Translations under genes and position numbers: made by a program
Notes under the pieces: model-generated
What the model saw: the letters and a program-made list of their open reading frames with translations, nothing else
What the model was told of the DNA's origin: nothing
Database searches by the model: none
Source of the DNA: Ilyonectria destructans
Taxonomy: Eukaryota; Ascomycota; Sordariomycetes; Hypocreales; Nectriaceae
Reading direction: 5' to 3'
Assembly: GCA_020740775.1 (NCBI GenBank)
Contig: JAHEWK010000003.1
Span: forward strand, 1,488,001-1,552,000
DNA: 64,000 bases
Shown: piece after piece, positions 42,501 through 57,500 of the stretch
How positions within the stretch are numbered: the first letter of the stretch is position 1
Layout: each line of letters opens with the position of its first letter

Positions 42501-45500
42501 TACCGAGCAATGTGTCGCCGGAGTATGCGTCCCATCCGTGCTGGATACATGCTCTACCGACGCAGACTGCACTACATCGCAGACCTGCACTGCAGGCGTG
42601 TGCGTTCCTACAGTTCTCCCTGCTTGTACAAATAATGCGCAGTGCAGCAGTGGCTTTATTTGCTCAACTCCACTTGGCACCTGTATTCCAGAAGTCATCA
42701 CTACTTGCCAGGATGACTCTACTTGCAGCAGCGGCGAAACCTGTACAGCTGGTATTTGCATCCCCACAATCGTGCCCGCCTGCACGGGCGACTCTGACTG
42801 TACTGCCGATACTGAAAAATGCGTGGACGGACTGTGTGTTCCCTCTGTCTTTGACACTTGCACCGATACCTCGGGTTGCACTACGGAGCAAACCTGCACA
42901 GCAGGCGTTTGTGTCCCAACCGTCCTGCCGGCTTGTACCGTCGATTCCGACTGTCTCAGCAACCTCATCTGTTCCGTGCTTGGTGTCTGTATTCCGGAGA
43001 CCATCGTGGGCTGCCAACAAGACAGCGAATGCACAGGTGGTCAGACTTGCACAGCTGGCATCTGTCTCCCAGATGTCACTGACATCTTCCCTGCCTGCTC
43101 AACGGACAATCCTTGTTCTACTGGAGAGACTTGCACGTCTGGCGTCTGCTTGCCTGAAGGCCTTACTTCTTGCACTGATGCTTCAAGCTGTCAAAGCGGA
43201 CAGGCCTGTACCGCAGGTGTCTGCCTTCCCGATGTCCTTCCCACCTGTGCGGATGATTCCAGCTGCCAGACCGACGAGGTTTGCAGACTTGGAGTCTGTC
43301 TTCCCACGGACCTTACTATCTGTATAGCGGATAGCGATTGTTCGTCCGTCCAGACTTGCACAGTTGGAATATGCATTCCCCAGGTCTTCCCTACCTGCAT
43401 TAATGATAGTGGCTGCAGCACGGGTCAGACTTGTACATCTGGTATCTGCTTGCCTGACACTCTGAACACTTGTACTTCCGACACAGATTGTGGCACTGGG
43501 CAATCTTGCACATCCAATGTCTGCCTTCCGACCGTGCTGCCTACTTGCACAGACGATTCTGTTTGCCAGGCCGACCAGACCTGCAGACTCGGCGTTTGTA
43601 TTCCTCGGGATCTGGCTGCTTGCACTGCTGATGGCGACTGTTCAAGCGAGCAAACCTGCACCGCTGGCTTCTGTCTTCCTCAAATCTTCCCTACCTGTGT
43701 CGACGATACTAGCTGTACCTCGGGCCAGACCTGCACAGCTGGCGTCTGCTTGCCTGACACTCTACCAACATGCTCAACTGATACAGACTGTGGGGATGGA
43801 CAGTCTTGCACGAGTGGAGTCTGCCTGCCTACTGTTTTGCCCACCTGTACAGACGATTCTGCCTGTACAGCCGACCAGACCTGTAGGCTCGGGGTCTGTA
43901 TTCCTAGAGACCTCGCCGTCTGCACTACGGATGGTGATTGTTCAGCTGAGCAGACTTGCACGGCTGGATTGTGTCTGCCCTCTCAGATCTTCCCTACCTG
44001 CACGGATAGCACCGAATGCACCACAGGTCAAACCTGTACCTCCGGCCTTTGCTTGCCTGATGTTCTCACGACGTGCTCAGTTGATACAGACTGTGGGGAT
44101 AGTCAGTCCTGCACCAGTGGAGTCTGCTTGCCTACCGTTTTGCCTACTTGCACAGACGATTCCACCTGTACTGCTGACCAGACTTGCCAACTTGGCGTCT
44201 GCATTCCCAGAGTTATCACTGCTTGCACTGATGATTCCTCATGCAGTTCGGACCAGACCTGCACTGGTGGGCTTTGTCTCCCATCCGTCATCTTCCCGAC
44301 TTGCACTGGAGATAGTGACTGCGCTACTGGCCAAACCTGCACATCAAATACCTGCCTTCCTAGCACGCTTCAGTCCTGCTCCACTGACTCAGACTGTGAT
44401 GAAAGCCAGGCCTGCACGGGCGGAGTCTGCTTGCCTTCAGTATTGCCAACCTGTGCCGCCGATACGGATTGCACAACTGGAGACGTCTGCCGGTTGGGTG
44501 TCTGTCTTCCTGAGACTCTTACAACATGTTCAGACGATACAGAATGCGCGGCTACCCAGTCTTGCACCGCTGGCATTTGCATCGCAGACGTCATTCCGTC
44601 CTGCACTAACTCGGACGACTGTCAAAGCGGTGAATCTTGCACGGCTGGTCTCTGCCTACCCGAGACCATCCAATCCTGCCAAGGCGACTCGGAGTGTACT
44701 GAAGAGCAGACTTGCACTGGCGGCGTTTGCTTGCCTTCAGTCTTGCCTACTTGCTCGGTCGATACCGACTGTACGAGCTCGGAGGTCTGCCGACTTGGTG
44801 TCTGTGTACCCGAGGTTGTAACAACCTGCCAGGTTGACAGCGATTGCGCAACTACTGAGTCCTGTACGGCTGGTCTATGCCTTCCAGATGTCATCCCTGC
44901 TTGTATCAACACAGCTGATTGCACAACTGGTGAAGTCTGCACAGCCGGCCTCTGCTTGCCCGATGCCCTAGACACATGCACAACTGATTCGGATTGCGAA
45001 ACTGACCAAGCTTGTACAGCTGGCGTGTGCTTGCCTTCGGTTCTACCTACCTGCTCTACTGATTCTGAGTGCACAAACGGAGACGTTTGTAGGCTCGGGG
45101 TTTGTCTCCCACCCGTCGTCACTACTTGTCAGGTCGACAGTGACTGTGAGACTAGCCAGTCTTGTACCGCTGGTGTTTGCCTTCCTCAAGTTATTCCTTC
45201 ATGCTCGACTGCGGACGATTGCACAGCCGGACAGACTTGTACATCTGGAGTCTGCTTGCCCGATACTCTCGATACCTGTACAACTAATACAGACTGTGGA
45301 ACCGATCAGACCTGTACTGCCGGCGTCTGCTTGCCTTCGATACTGCCACCTTGCAGCGATGACTCTCAATGCGCCAGTCAGCTTGTCTGTCGACTTGGCG
45401 TCTGTCTTCCGCGGGTGGTCACACCCTGCCAGGTCGATACCGAGTGTACCTCGACGGATTCGTGCACGGCTGGTATATGTCTCGCCAGCGTACTGTGCTC

Positions 45501-48500
45501 TAGTGATGGGGATTGTGATTCAGGCGAGACTTGCACTGCCGGAGTTTGCTTGCCGACTCTTATCCCCGATTGCTCAACTGACGGTAACTGCGGCCAAGGA
45601 GAGTCTTGTCTTGCAGGAATCTGCCTCCCCGAGACTGTGCGTACATGCTCAACAGATGCGCCCTGCGCTGCTGGACAGACTTGCACATCTGGAGTGTGTC
45701 TTCCCGACGTCCTGCCTACATGTTCTCTTGACACCGACTGCACTACCGGTCAGCTTTGCCGACTTGGACTTTGTGTTCCTGACGTTGTCACTGTCTGTAC
45801 TACCAGCGACGATTGCACTTCAAGCCAATCTTGCACTGGAGGCATATGCCTGCCCACTATCTTCCCTGCGTGCACAAGCGATGCTACCTGTGGCCAGGGC
45901 GAGTCCTGCCTTGGAGGCACCTGTCTCCCTCAAGGACTGGAGGCTTGCGAGGTCGATGCTGACACTTGCGCCACTGGGCAGACTTGCACCGGTGGTGTTT
46001 GTCTACCCATTGATCTTCGCCAATGTACCGCCGATAGTGGGTGTGGTACTGGCCAAATCTGCCGTCTTGGTGTCTGCATTCCTCAAGTCCTTGACGTTTG
46101 CACTGCTGACACTGACTGCGGAACCGACCAAGCCTGTACCGGTGGAATCTGCCTCCCCAAGATTTTCCCTGTTTGCACTTCTGATCAGACTTGTAACGAG
46201 AACGAGTCTTGTCTCGGCGGTGTCTGCTTGCCCTCAGTCTTGGATGAATGTGGAACCGACCAGTCCTGTGCGACCGGCCAGACTTGCACTGGCGGTGTCT
46301 GTCTTCCAGATGCTATGATCCTGTGCACTCTCGACAACGAGTGTGCTCCTGATGAAGCCTGTCGCCTGGGCGTCTGCATCCCGACTACTCTCGCTGGCTG
46401 CACTCAAGATTCTGATTGCACCACTGCAGGCCAAGCTTGTACTGGTGGATTCTGCTTGCCCGTCTTCCCGACCTGTACCAGCGCAGATAACTGCGGCCGA
46501 GGCGAAGTTTGCCTTGGTGGAATATGTCTTCCTCAAGGCTTGCCGTCTTGTTCTGATGATACCGGTTGCGCCGATGGTCAATCCTGCACTGCTGGCGTCT
46601 GCTTCCCTGCTGTCTTCCCTCCTTGCACATCCGACTCCAATTGTGAGGACGGACAGTCATGCACTGGCAATGTCTGCCTTCCTGACACAGTCACCTCTTG
46701 CACGACTGATGCCGATTGTACTATTGCCCAGACCTCATGCCAGCTTGGTGTCTGCTTGCCTGACCTTCTGTCATCATGCACGGCTGACAGCAGCTGCGCC
46801 GACAACGAGGTTTGTCGTCTTGGACTCTGTGTTCCCGATACTTTGACTCCTTGCACTGGTGACGATGCCTGTGAAACAGGACAGGTTTGCACTGCTGGAA
46901 TCTGCCTCCCTGACGTTATCCCCGGCTGTTCATCCAACGCAGACTGCGCCACTGACGAGGTTTGTGAGGCCAGCCTCTGTCTACCCCAGGGTATTCAGAG
47001 CTGCTCAACCGAAGGCGACTGTACAACAAGCCAGGCTTGTACCGGTGGCATCTGCCTCCCGGTCGTTTTGCCCACATGTTCGTCGGACACAGACTGCAGC
47101 AGTGCCACTGATGTCTGTCGACTGGGCGTCTGCGTTCCTCGAGACCTTTCTCTCTGTTCGGCGGATAGTGACTGCTCTACTGATCAGACCTGTACTGCTG
47201 GAGTTTGCCTCGCCACCGTGTTCCCTGTCTGCACAGACAATGCCGGTTGCAACACTGGCGAAGTCTGCACTGGGGGTGTGTGCCTTCCAGATGCTCTCGA
47301 CACCTGTTCTCTGGATTCCGACTGCACATCTAGCCAGACCTGTACCGCTGGTGTCTGCCTTCCCTCCATTCTGCCACAGTGTGCCGACGATTCGACCTGT
47401 CTAGACACCGAGCTTTGTCGCTTGGGCGTCTGTGTTCCTCGAGATCTTGTCGCTTGCACTGCCGACAGTGGATGCTCTGATGGCCAGGTCTGCACCGCTG
47501 GGATCTGTCTTCCGACAGTCTTCCCTGCCTGTACAGCCGATTCGGACTGTGCCTCGGGTCTGTCTTGCCAGGCTAATACCTGCCTTCCTCAAGGTATCCA
47601 GTCTTGCGACACTGATTCAGCATGCCCTACCGACAAAACCTGCACCGCCGGGCTTTGCCTGCCATCTATCCTGCCGACGTGCGAAGATGATACAGCTTGT
47701 AGCAGCACTGAGGTTTGTCGTGTTGGTGTCTGTGTTCCGCGAACTCTTGATACTTGCGAGACGTCTGCCGACTGCACTGGCACTCAAACTTGTACCGCCG
47801 GCTTCTGTATCCCCACTGTCTTGCCCGCTTGCACAACTGATTCGAACTGCCTTAATGGCGAGGTTTGCCAGGCGGGCATCTGTCTTCCTTCAGCTATTGA
47901 CACCTGTTCCGTCGATGCGGACTGCTCTACTGAGCAAACTTGCACTGCGGGTGTCTGTTTGCCGACAGTCCTGCCAGCTTGCACTGACGATACAGACTGC
48001 AGCGGCGACAATGGCGTTTGCCGACTCGGCGTCTGCGTTCCTCAGACCCTAACCGCCTGTACGACTTCTGACGACTGCTCTGATACCGAGACTTGCACTG
48101 CTGGCATCTGCCTACCGACGGTCTTCCCCGCATGTATTACCTCTACTGACTGTACTTCGGGGCAGTCTTGCGAAGCGGGCATTTGCTTGCCGGCTGATAT
48201 TCCTACCTGCTCGGTCGACACCGATTGCTCTACCGACCAAACTTGCACTAGTGGCGTCTGTTTGCCGACGATTCTACCTACCTGCACAGCTGATACGGAT
48301 TGTGGCACAAACAGTCTATGCCGACTGGGCGTGTGTGTTCCCCGAACGCTCAATGTCTGCGTTTCTATCGACGACTGTGCTACTACGGAATCATGTACTG
48401 CCGGTATATGCCTTGCCACTGTCCTCCCCAGCTGCTCAACCGCTACGGATTGCAGCACGGGCGAGGTTTGTGAGGCAGGTCTCTGTCTCCCTGAGACTAT

Positions 48501-51500
48501 TCAGACCTGCTCGAGTGCCGACGACTGCTTGGCTACTCAGAGCTGTACCGGTGGAATCTGCCTTCCTACTATCCTACCTACCTGTTCAGACGATAGTGGC
48601 TGTGATGTCGACGAGGTCTGCAGAGTGGGAGTTTGTATTCCTCGAGACCTCGCAGCTTGCACAACCAATGATGATTGTGCTGATCAACAGGCCTGCACAG
48701 CTGGAATCTGCTTGCCGCAGGTCTTCCCTACCTGCTCAATTGATTCGGACTGTACCGCCGGCAACGTCTGCACGGCAAATACCTGTCTCCCGTCAACTAT
48801 CCAAAGCTGTACGACTTCTGATGACTGCTTGGCCTCTCAGTCCTGTACTTCAGGCGTGTGTCTTCCCTCGATCCTCCCGGCATGCTCCGACGACTCTACT
48901 TGCGATGTCGACGAGGTTTGCCGACTTGGTCTTTGCATTCCCAGAGACCTTTCACTATGCACCGACGATACTACTTGTACCGACGGTCAGACTTGCACAG
49001 CTGGCATTTGCTTGGCCACAGTGTTCCCTACCTGCTCGACCACTGACGACTGCGGCAGCGGCCAGGTTTGTGAAGCCAGCATCTGTCTTCCATCCACTGT
49101 CCAGACCTGCACTACTGCCAATGACTGTCTCGCTACGCAGAGCTGCACAGGCGGAATCTGCCTTCCTACCGGCCTGCCCACTTGCACTGATGACACCAGC
49201 TGCAGCGCGGAGGCGGTTTGCAGACTCGGTCTTTGTATCCCTCGCGACCTCGCCGCTTGTACGAGCGACGATGGCTGCACCGATTCTCAGACCTGTACAG
49301 CTGGATTCTGTCTGCCTACTCCTTTCAATACCTGTCAGGTCGATACTGACTGCGGCACTGGAGAAGCTTGCACTGGCGGCACATGTCTCCCAACACGCCT
49401 CATAAGCTGCTCGACCAACTCAGTTTGTTCTGAAGGCCAGTCTTGTACTGGCGGTGTCTGCCTCCCGACCATTTTGGCTACTTGCTCAGACGACACTGCA
49501 TGTGTTGTCACTGAGGTCTGCAGACTCGGCGTCTGTATTCCCGTTGACCTTGCAGTCTGCAGCACTAACGGAGACTGCACCACTGGCCAAGTCTGCACAG
49601 CCGGTATCTGCCTTCCTGAAGTATTCCCTGGCTGCCAGGACGACTCGGGATGTAGCACCACTGAAACCTGCACCGCAGGTCTATGCCTTCCCCAGGGCTT
49701 GGATACTTGTGACAGTGATGACCAGTGTTCCGACGGCCAGACCTGTACAGCTGGGGTTTGCCTTCCGACAGTTCTTCCTACCTGCTCTGACGACACTGGC
49801 TGCACTGCTGAAGAGGTGTGCAGACTTGGCGTTTGTGTGCCAAGGGATTTGACCGTCTGCATACTGGACAGCGATTGTACTACAGAACAATCCTGTACTG
49901 CGGGTATCTGCATTCCTTCTCTATTCCCTCCTTGCCAGACCGACGAAGACTGCGGTGCGGGCGAGTCTTGTACTGCTGCTACCTGTCTTCCCTCTGCTAT
50001 CCAGGGCTGTTCAGCAGATTCTGGATGTGGCGCTGGACAGACTTGCAGCAGTGGAGTATGCCTCCCTACCGTCTTGCCTGCCTGTACCGCCGATACGGAC
50101 TGTAGCGGCGAGAGTGTCTGCAGACTTGGAGTTTGTCTGCCTTCTCTCCTCACGACCTGTACGGACGACAGCGGATGTACTACCGATCAGACCTGCACTG
50201 CTGGTATCTGCCTCGCATCGGCGCTGCCTGCCTGTCAGTCTGATACTGACTGCGGGGATTCGGAAGCCTGCCTCAACGGTGTTTGTTTGCCGGACGTCCT
50301 CCAAACCTGTACACCTACATCCGGATGTGACGACGGCCAAACCTGTACCTCGGGAGTCTGCCTTCCTTCAACCCTCCCTGAGTGCAGCACCGATACCAAT
50401 TGTGGCACTGGTCTTCTCTGCAGACTTGGTGTCTGTATTCCCCAGGACCTCAGCACTTGCGAGACCACCACCGACTGCACTGGAGACAACGTGTGTACAT
50501 CCGGAATTTGTGTACCCCCTGTATTCCCTGGCTGCGCCACTTCAACCGATTGTTCTCAGGGTCAATCGTGTACCGCTGGTCTCTGCCTTCCTGCTGGCTT
50601 GAACACTTGCACGGATGATGCTCAATGCACTGGAGACCAGGTTTGTACTTCAGGAGTCTGTCTCCCACGTCTGTTGCCTACATGTTCGATCGACAGCGAT
50701 TGTACCAGCGGTAGCGTATGCCGACTCGGCACCTGTCTTCCACAGGATCTCGCCCTCTGCACCACTGACAGCACTTGCGCCCAGGGTGAATCCTGCACTG
50801 GAGGTATCTGTCTCCCGACCATCTTCCCTGATTGTACCGTCGATGGAGATTGCGCTACTGGCAACTCTTGTACCGGTGGCATCTGCCTTCCCTCGGGTGT
50901 CGACGTCTGTTCAGACGAGGCCCCTTGTGCGGATGGTCTAACCTGCACCCTGGGAGTTTGTCTTCCTTCACTCCCTGCTTGCACTCTTGACAGCGATTGT
51001 GACAACAATGGTGTCTGCCGTCTTGGAGTCTGCCTACCCGCAGACCTTAACACTTGCACTGCTGATAGCGATTGTACCGACAACGAAAACTGTACTGCCG
51101 GCATCTGTATCCTCAAACTTTTCCCTACTTGCTCTCAAGACTCGGACTGCAGCAGCACTGATGCCTGTACCGGAGGTATCTGCCTTCCCTCAGGTATTGT
51201 CAGCTGTCCCCAAGATGGTCAGTGTTCTGAAGGCCAGACCTGCACTTCAGGAGTGTGCCTTCCAGATAATTTGCCGACCTGCACCACGGATAGCGACTGT
51301 GCCAGCGATCAACTCTGCCGACTTGGAGCCTGTCTTCCTCAGGATCTAAGCCTTTGTCAACTTGACGAGCAGTGTCCTGTGGACCAGGTCTGCACAGCCG
51401 GCATTTGTCTCCCTGAGACCTTCCCGCTTTGCCAGACTGACGCCAACTGTGATTCTGGCTTCACTTGCACCTCCGGGTCCTGTCTCCCATCTATCATCCC

Positions 51501-54500
51501 TACCTGCGATACCGACAACCCCTGTACGGCCGGACAGACTTGTACCTCGGGTCTCTGTCTTCCCGACGTCCTGCCTACTTGCAGCCTCGACTCCGATTGT
51601 CGATCTGATGAGGCTTGCAGACTTGGTCTTTGCATTCCTAAGGATCTCGCCGCTTGCACGGCCGATAGCGACTGCCCCGCTACACAGACTTGCACTGGAG
51701 GTCTCTGTATCCCAGAGATCTTCTCCCCTTGTGCTACGGATACCGACTGCGGAAGTGGTAACTCTTGCACGGGCAGCCTCTGCCTTCCTATAGGTATCGC
51801 CAGTTGCACTGACGACACCGGTTGTAGTGAGGGTCAAACTTGCACTGGCGGAGCCTGTCTTCCCCAGGGCTTGGGCGCTTGCTCTGCCGACCTGGACTGC
51901 GCCAGTGATGATGTATGCCGCCTTGGCGTCTGCATACCCCAGGATCTCATTCTCTGCACCCTCGACTCCGATTGCGGCACTGGCCAGGCTTGTACCGCAG
52001 GTCTCTGCTTGTCTCAGATTATTCCAAGCTGCCAATCCTCCAGTGACTGTACTGAGGGTCAGACTTGCACTGCCAATGTCTGCCTCCCGAGTACATTGAC
52101 TCCTTGCACGGCTGGTGACGGTACTTGCACAACTGGGCAGACCTGCACAGCGGGTGTCTGTCTTCCCGAAGTCCTCCCTACCTGCTCACAGGATACCGAC
52201 TGCGGTGATAGCCAGGTCTGCAGGGCCGGCGTTTGTTTCCCCGAAGTCGTTACCGCGTGTACAGACGACACCACTTGCTCTGATGGTCAAACTTGCACAG
52301 CCGGCCTATGTCTCCCAACTGTCTTCCCAACCTGCGAGAGCGCAACTGACTGCACTTCTGGTGATATCTGCGTTTCAGGCACATGTCTCCCTGATATCGT
52401 CACTCAGTGTACGGCCGATACTGATTGCGGTACTGGCGAGACTTGCACGAACGGAGTGTGCCTCGGAGACTTCATCCCCACCTGTTCAGCCGACTCCGAC
52501 TGTACTAGCACCGAGGTGTGCCGACTGGGCGTTTGCCTTCCTCGCGATCTCATTTCTTGCTCTACTGATCAGCCTTGTACCGACGGCCAGACTTGTACCG
52601 CCGGAGTGTGCGTTGCGGACGTTTTCCTAGCCTGCGAGTCTTCTACAGACTGCTCAACCGGGCAAGCCTGCACTGGCGGCTTCTGTCTCCCCGATTTCAT
52701 CAACTCCTGCGATGGCGACACTTGTGCCGCTGGACAAACTTGCACATCTGGTGTCTGTCTTCCCGACGTTGTGGATACTTGCGCCATCGATAGCGACTGT
52801 TCAAGTGATGAAGTGTGCCGACTCGGAGCCTGCTTCCCCAGAGTTCTCAACTCTTGCGACGATGATACTCCTTGCTCATCTACTCAAACTTGCACGGCCG
52901 GTATTTGCCTTGCCACTGTCTTCCCTGCTTGCGAAGTTGCTACCGATTGTGCTGAAGGCCAGGATTGCATCGCCCAAACCTGTCTCCCCTCCACCCTCGT
53001 TTCTTGTGGAACTGACAGTCCTTGCACTGGAGATGCCACTTGCACCAGCGGCGTCTGCCTTCCCAGCAGCCTGATCTCTTGTTCGGATGATTCGGAATGT
53101 GCTTCCCACCTGCTTTGCCGACTAGGAGTTTGTATACCCCGTGATATCCTATCCTGCACAGACAACAGTGGATGCAGTGACGACAACGTTTGTACCGCTG
53201 GCTTCTGCGTTCCCCAGCTCTTCCCGGGCTGTCAATCATCGACAGATTGCTCTTCAGGCCAGGCTTGCACAGCCAACCTTTGCTTGCCAGTCGGTCTGGA
53301 GTCGTGTGCGACCGACGACGAGTGTGCGGCCGGCCAGACTTGCGCCAGCGGGGCCTGCCTCCCAGACATCTTGCCCTCGTGTACAGCCGAAGCGGATTGC
53401 AGCGGCGAGCAAGTCTGCAGGCTCGGGCTCTGCATCCCCTCAGACCTCACCGTTTGCTCAGCGGATTCCGACTGCACCAGCGACCAAACATGCACAGCTG
53501 GTCTCTGCCTCCCCAGCGTCTTCCCCCCTTGCCAGACCGACCAGAACTGTGCAGATGATCTTGTTTGCACAGCAGGTGTCTGTCTTCCCAGCGTCCTCCC
53601 CGCCTGCCAGACCGATGGTGACTGCGGCGCGAACCAAGCCTGTGTCTCCAACATCTGTCTCCCCAGCGTGCTCCCAGCTTGTACTACAGATGCTCAGTGC
53701 ACTGGCGGGGACGTCTGCCGACTGGGCAACTGTCTCCCCGCAGACCTCGCTGTCTGCACAACCGATGGCGACTGCACCTCACCGCAGACGTGTGTCGCTG
53801 GCCTCTGCCTCGCGGAAGTCTTCCCAACTTGCGAAGACACCTCGGATTGCAACAACGGTGAAGTCTGCACTGGCGGCGCTTGTTTCCCTAGCACCCTGCC
53901 TACTTGTAGTATTGATGTTCCTTGCATTCTTCCCGGCCAGACTTGCACGGATGGGCTTTGCCTACCCGATGTTTTGCTTTCTTGTGAAGACGATGCTGCG
54001 TGTGCATTCGGCCAAGTTTGCAGACTTGGACTCTGCATCCCCCGAACTCTTGTCACTTGCTCCGATACCGAGCCATGTACCGGCGACCTTACCTGCACTG
54101 CTGGACTCTGCATTGCACCGGTATTCCCTGCATGCGCCAGCTCTGATGACTGTGGCCAGGGTCAAACCTGCACATCCAGCACCTGTCTGCCATCTACCCT
54201 ACAGGGCTGCAGCGACAACGACGCGTGTGGAGACGGCCAAACTTGCACCAACGGACTTTGTCTCCCCGACATCTTGCCAACTTGCGCAAGCGACTCCGAA
54301 TGCGACACCTCTGCAGTTTGCAGACTCGGCGTCTGTATTCCGTCCGCCCTCGCTACCTGCGCACTTGACAGCGACTGTTCTACAGGCCAGTCCTGTGTTG
54401 GTGGCATCTGTCTTCCTCAGGTCTTTCCCCCGTGCGCGTCCAGTGCCAACTGCGCTACTGGCCAAACCTGCACCGGCGGCGTCTGTCTCCCCGACGTCTT

Positions 54501-57500
54501 CCCTACCTGCGACGACGCCGACAACGCTTGTGCCGATGGACAATCTTGCATCTCAGGCGTCTGCCTGCCCGATGTCCTCCCGACTTGCGCGAGCGACTCT
54601 GCTTGCGGAACCGGCAAGGTCTGCAGACTCGGCGTCTGTATTCCCCAGGACGTTGTTCCTTGCACCATCAACTCGGATTGCACCAACGAGCTGACCTGTA
54701 CGGGCGGTTTCTGCATCGAGTCGGCGTTCCCTGCTTGCGAGGCGGACGCTGATTGCGATAGCGGCAACACTTGCACTGGTGGCTTCTGCTTGCCCAGCAT
54801 TATTCCTACGTGTACGGATGACAGCTCTTGCACCGACGGCCAGACTTGCAATTCCGGAGTCTGTCTTCCCGTCGACCTGCCCACTTGTGAGGCGGATGCC
54901 GACTGCTCTGCAAACCAACTCTGCCGATTGGGTGTCTGTATCCCCGAGGTCATCACTGCCTGCACCACCGACACGGACTGTGGCAATAGCCAGACCTGCA
55001 CAGCTGGGCTTTGCGTCCCAGAGGTATTCCCTCCCTGTACCGAAGATAGCGACTGTGGCACCGGAAACGCCTGCTACAACAACGTCTGTCTACCTGTTAC
55101 CCTGCCCACTTGCACAGACTCCCCAGACACTTGTCTCGATGGACAAACTTGTGTTGGAGGAGTCTGCCTCCCAGCCAATCTTCCAGCCTGTGCTGCTGAT
55201 ACCGATTGTGGCCTCAGCCAAGTCTGTCGCCTCGACCTCTGCATCCCAGATGTCATCGCTATTTGCACCGTTGATACCGACTGCAGCGACGATCAGACTT
55301 GCACCGCCGGTGTTTGTGTCCCCGAGGCCTTCCCGCAGTGCACAGTCGATAGTGACTGCGTCAGCGGCCAGTCCTGTACCGGCGGCATTTGCATCATCGA
55401 CATTTTCCCTACCTGCACAACTGATGGTGATTGCGGTACTAGTGAAGGATGTGTGTCTGGTATTTGTGTGCCGGACGTGCTCCCCTCTTGCAGCACCGAT
55501 ACAGACTGCGCCTCGGGCCAGGTCTGTCGACTCAACCTCTGTCTCCCAGAGACTCTCACCCAATGTCAGGCCAACTCGGATTGCAGCGATACTCAAACCT
55601 GTACAGGAGGCATTTGTCTGCCGGAGGTCTTCCCGACCTGCGAAATCGACAGCGACTGTGGAAGCGCCAACTCTTGCGTTGGCGGCATCTGTCTCCCATC
55701 TACGTTGCCATCATGCGCAAACGGCGAGACCTGTGCTGAAGGTCAAACTTGTACTTCCAATGTCTGCCTCCCCGACACCCTGCCATCTTGCTCTCAAGAT
55801 ACGGACTGCGGCGCCAGCCAAGTCTGTCGACTAAACCTCTGTATTCCAGAGGTTCTCAACCAATGCGAGACGGATCAACAGTGTGGAACCAGCCAGATTT
55901 GTAGCGGCGGCCTCTGCGTCCCTGAGGTCTTCCCTGGTTGCACAGCGAACATCGACTGTGGCAGCGGCTTTGCCTGCACTGGCGGGCTCTGTCTCCCTGA
56001 TGTCCTGAACGCCTGCGGAACCGACACTCCTTGCGAAGCCGATCAAACTTGCACTGCAGGAGTCTGCTTGCCCGATTTCCTGCCTGGCTGTACCACCGAT
56101 TCCAACTGCGGAACTGACCAGGTTTGTCGACTTGGAGTTTGCCTTCCCAGCACCGCCGTTACCTGCGATTCCTCCGACGACTCATCCTGCGAGTCGGGCC
56201 AGACTTGCGCAGCCGGTATTTGCGTTGCAGAGATCTTCCCGCCTTGCACCGACACCGTCGACTGCAGTACCGGAAATGTCTGCACTGCTGGAACTTGCAT
56301 CCCCGAAATCCTCCCTGCATGTGACAACAACAACTGCGCAGAAGGCCAGACTTGCGTGTCCGGTGTCTGTGTTCCTGCCGAATTGCCTACTTGTACTGAT
56401 GATACCGACTGCGGCAGCAATCTGCTCTGCAGACTCGGCGTCTGTCTACCGCAAGTCGTCACCAGTTGCGAAACTGACACTCAGTGCGGTGATGGCCAGA
56501 CCTGTTCAGTCGGTCTCTGTATCCCCGAGGTCTTCCCAACCTGCCAGGCCGACCTCGATTGTTCTTCTGGACAAGTTTGCACGGGCGGCGTTTGCCTTCC
56601 CATTACCCTCCCCGAATGCAGTGATGCCAACCCATGCGCCGACGGTTCCACCTGTTCGTCTGGTGTCTGTCTTCCAAGCACCCTACCTACCTGCACCACT
56701 GATTCTCAGTGCGCCAACAGCCAGGTTTGTAGACTGGGCGTCTGCATCCCCGACACTCTCAATCTCTGTCAAACCGACGACACATGCACTGACGGCCAGG
56801 TGTGCACGGCTGGACTCTGCCTACCACCAGTCTTCCCAACCTGCTCTACGGACCAGGATTGTGTTACGGCCGACTCTTGTATATCAGGCGTGTGCGTTCC
56901 CGACGCCCTCCCGACCTGCACTACTGAAAACGACGACTGCGCCGCTGGCCAGACTTGTGTTTCTGGCGTCTGCCTGCCCTCGGGATTGACTGACTGTAGC
57001 ACTGGAACTGAATGCGCCACCGGTCAAGTTTGCAGGCTCGGCGTCTGTATTCCTGACGATCTCACAGTCTGCGAAACCGACGACCAGTGTACCACGAGCC
57101 AGACTTGCACAGCCGGTATTTGCCTCGCCACTATCTTCCCAGATTGCTCCGCTAGTAACCCCTGTGGCGATGGCCTCACCTGTACTTCCGGTGTCTGCCT
57201 CCCCGACGCCCTTGGCACTTGCGAAACTAGCGACACCTGCGACGCCGGTCAATCCTGTACTGGCGGAGTCTGCCTCCCCACTGTACTGCCTACTTGCCAA
57301 GCTGATGGCGACTGCGATACATCCGACGTCTGCAGACTTGGTGTTTGCATACCTCGCGATACGGTCCTTTGCACAGTTGCAGAGGATTGCTCAAGCGACC
57401 AGACCTGTACAGCCGGTATTTGTCTTGCCACGGTCTTCCCAGGCTGCGCACAGAGTTCCGATTGCGATACCGATCAGACATGCACCGCTGGTGTCTGTCT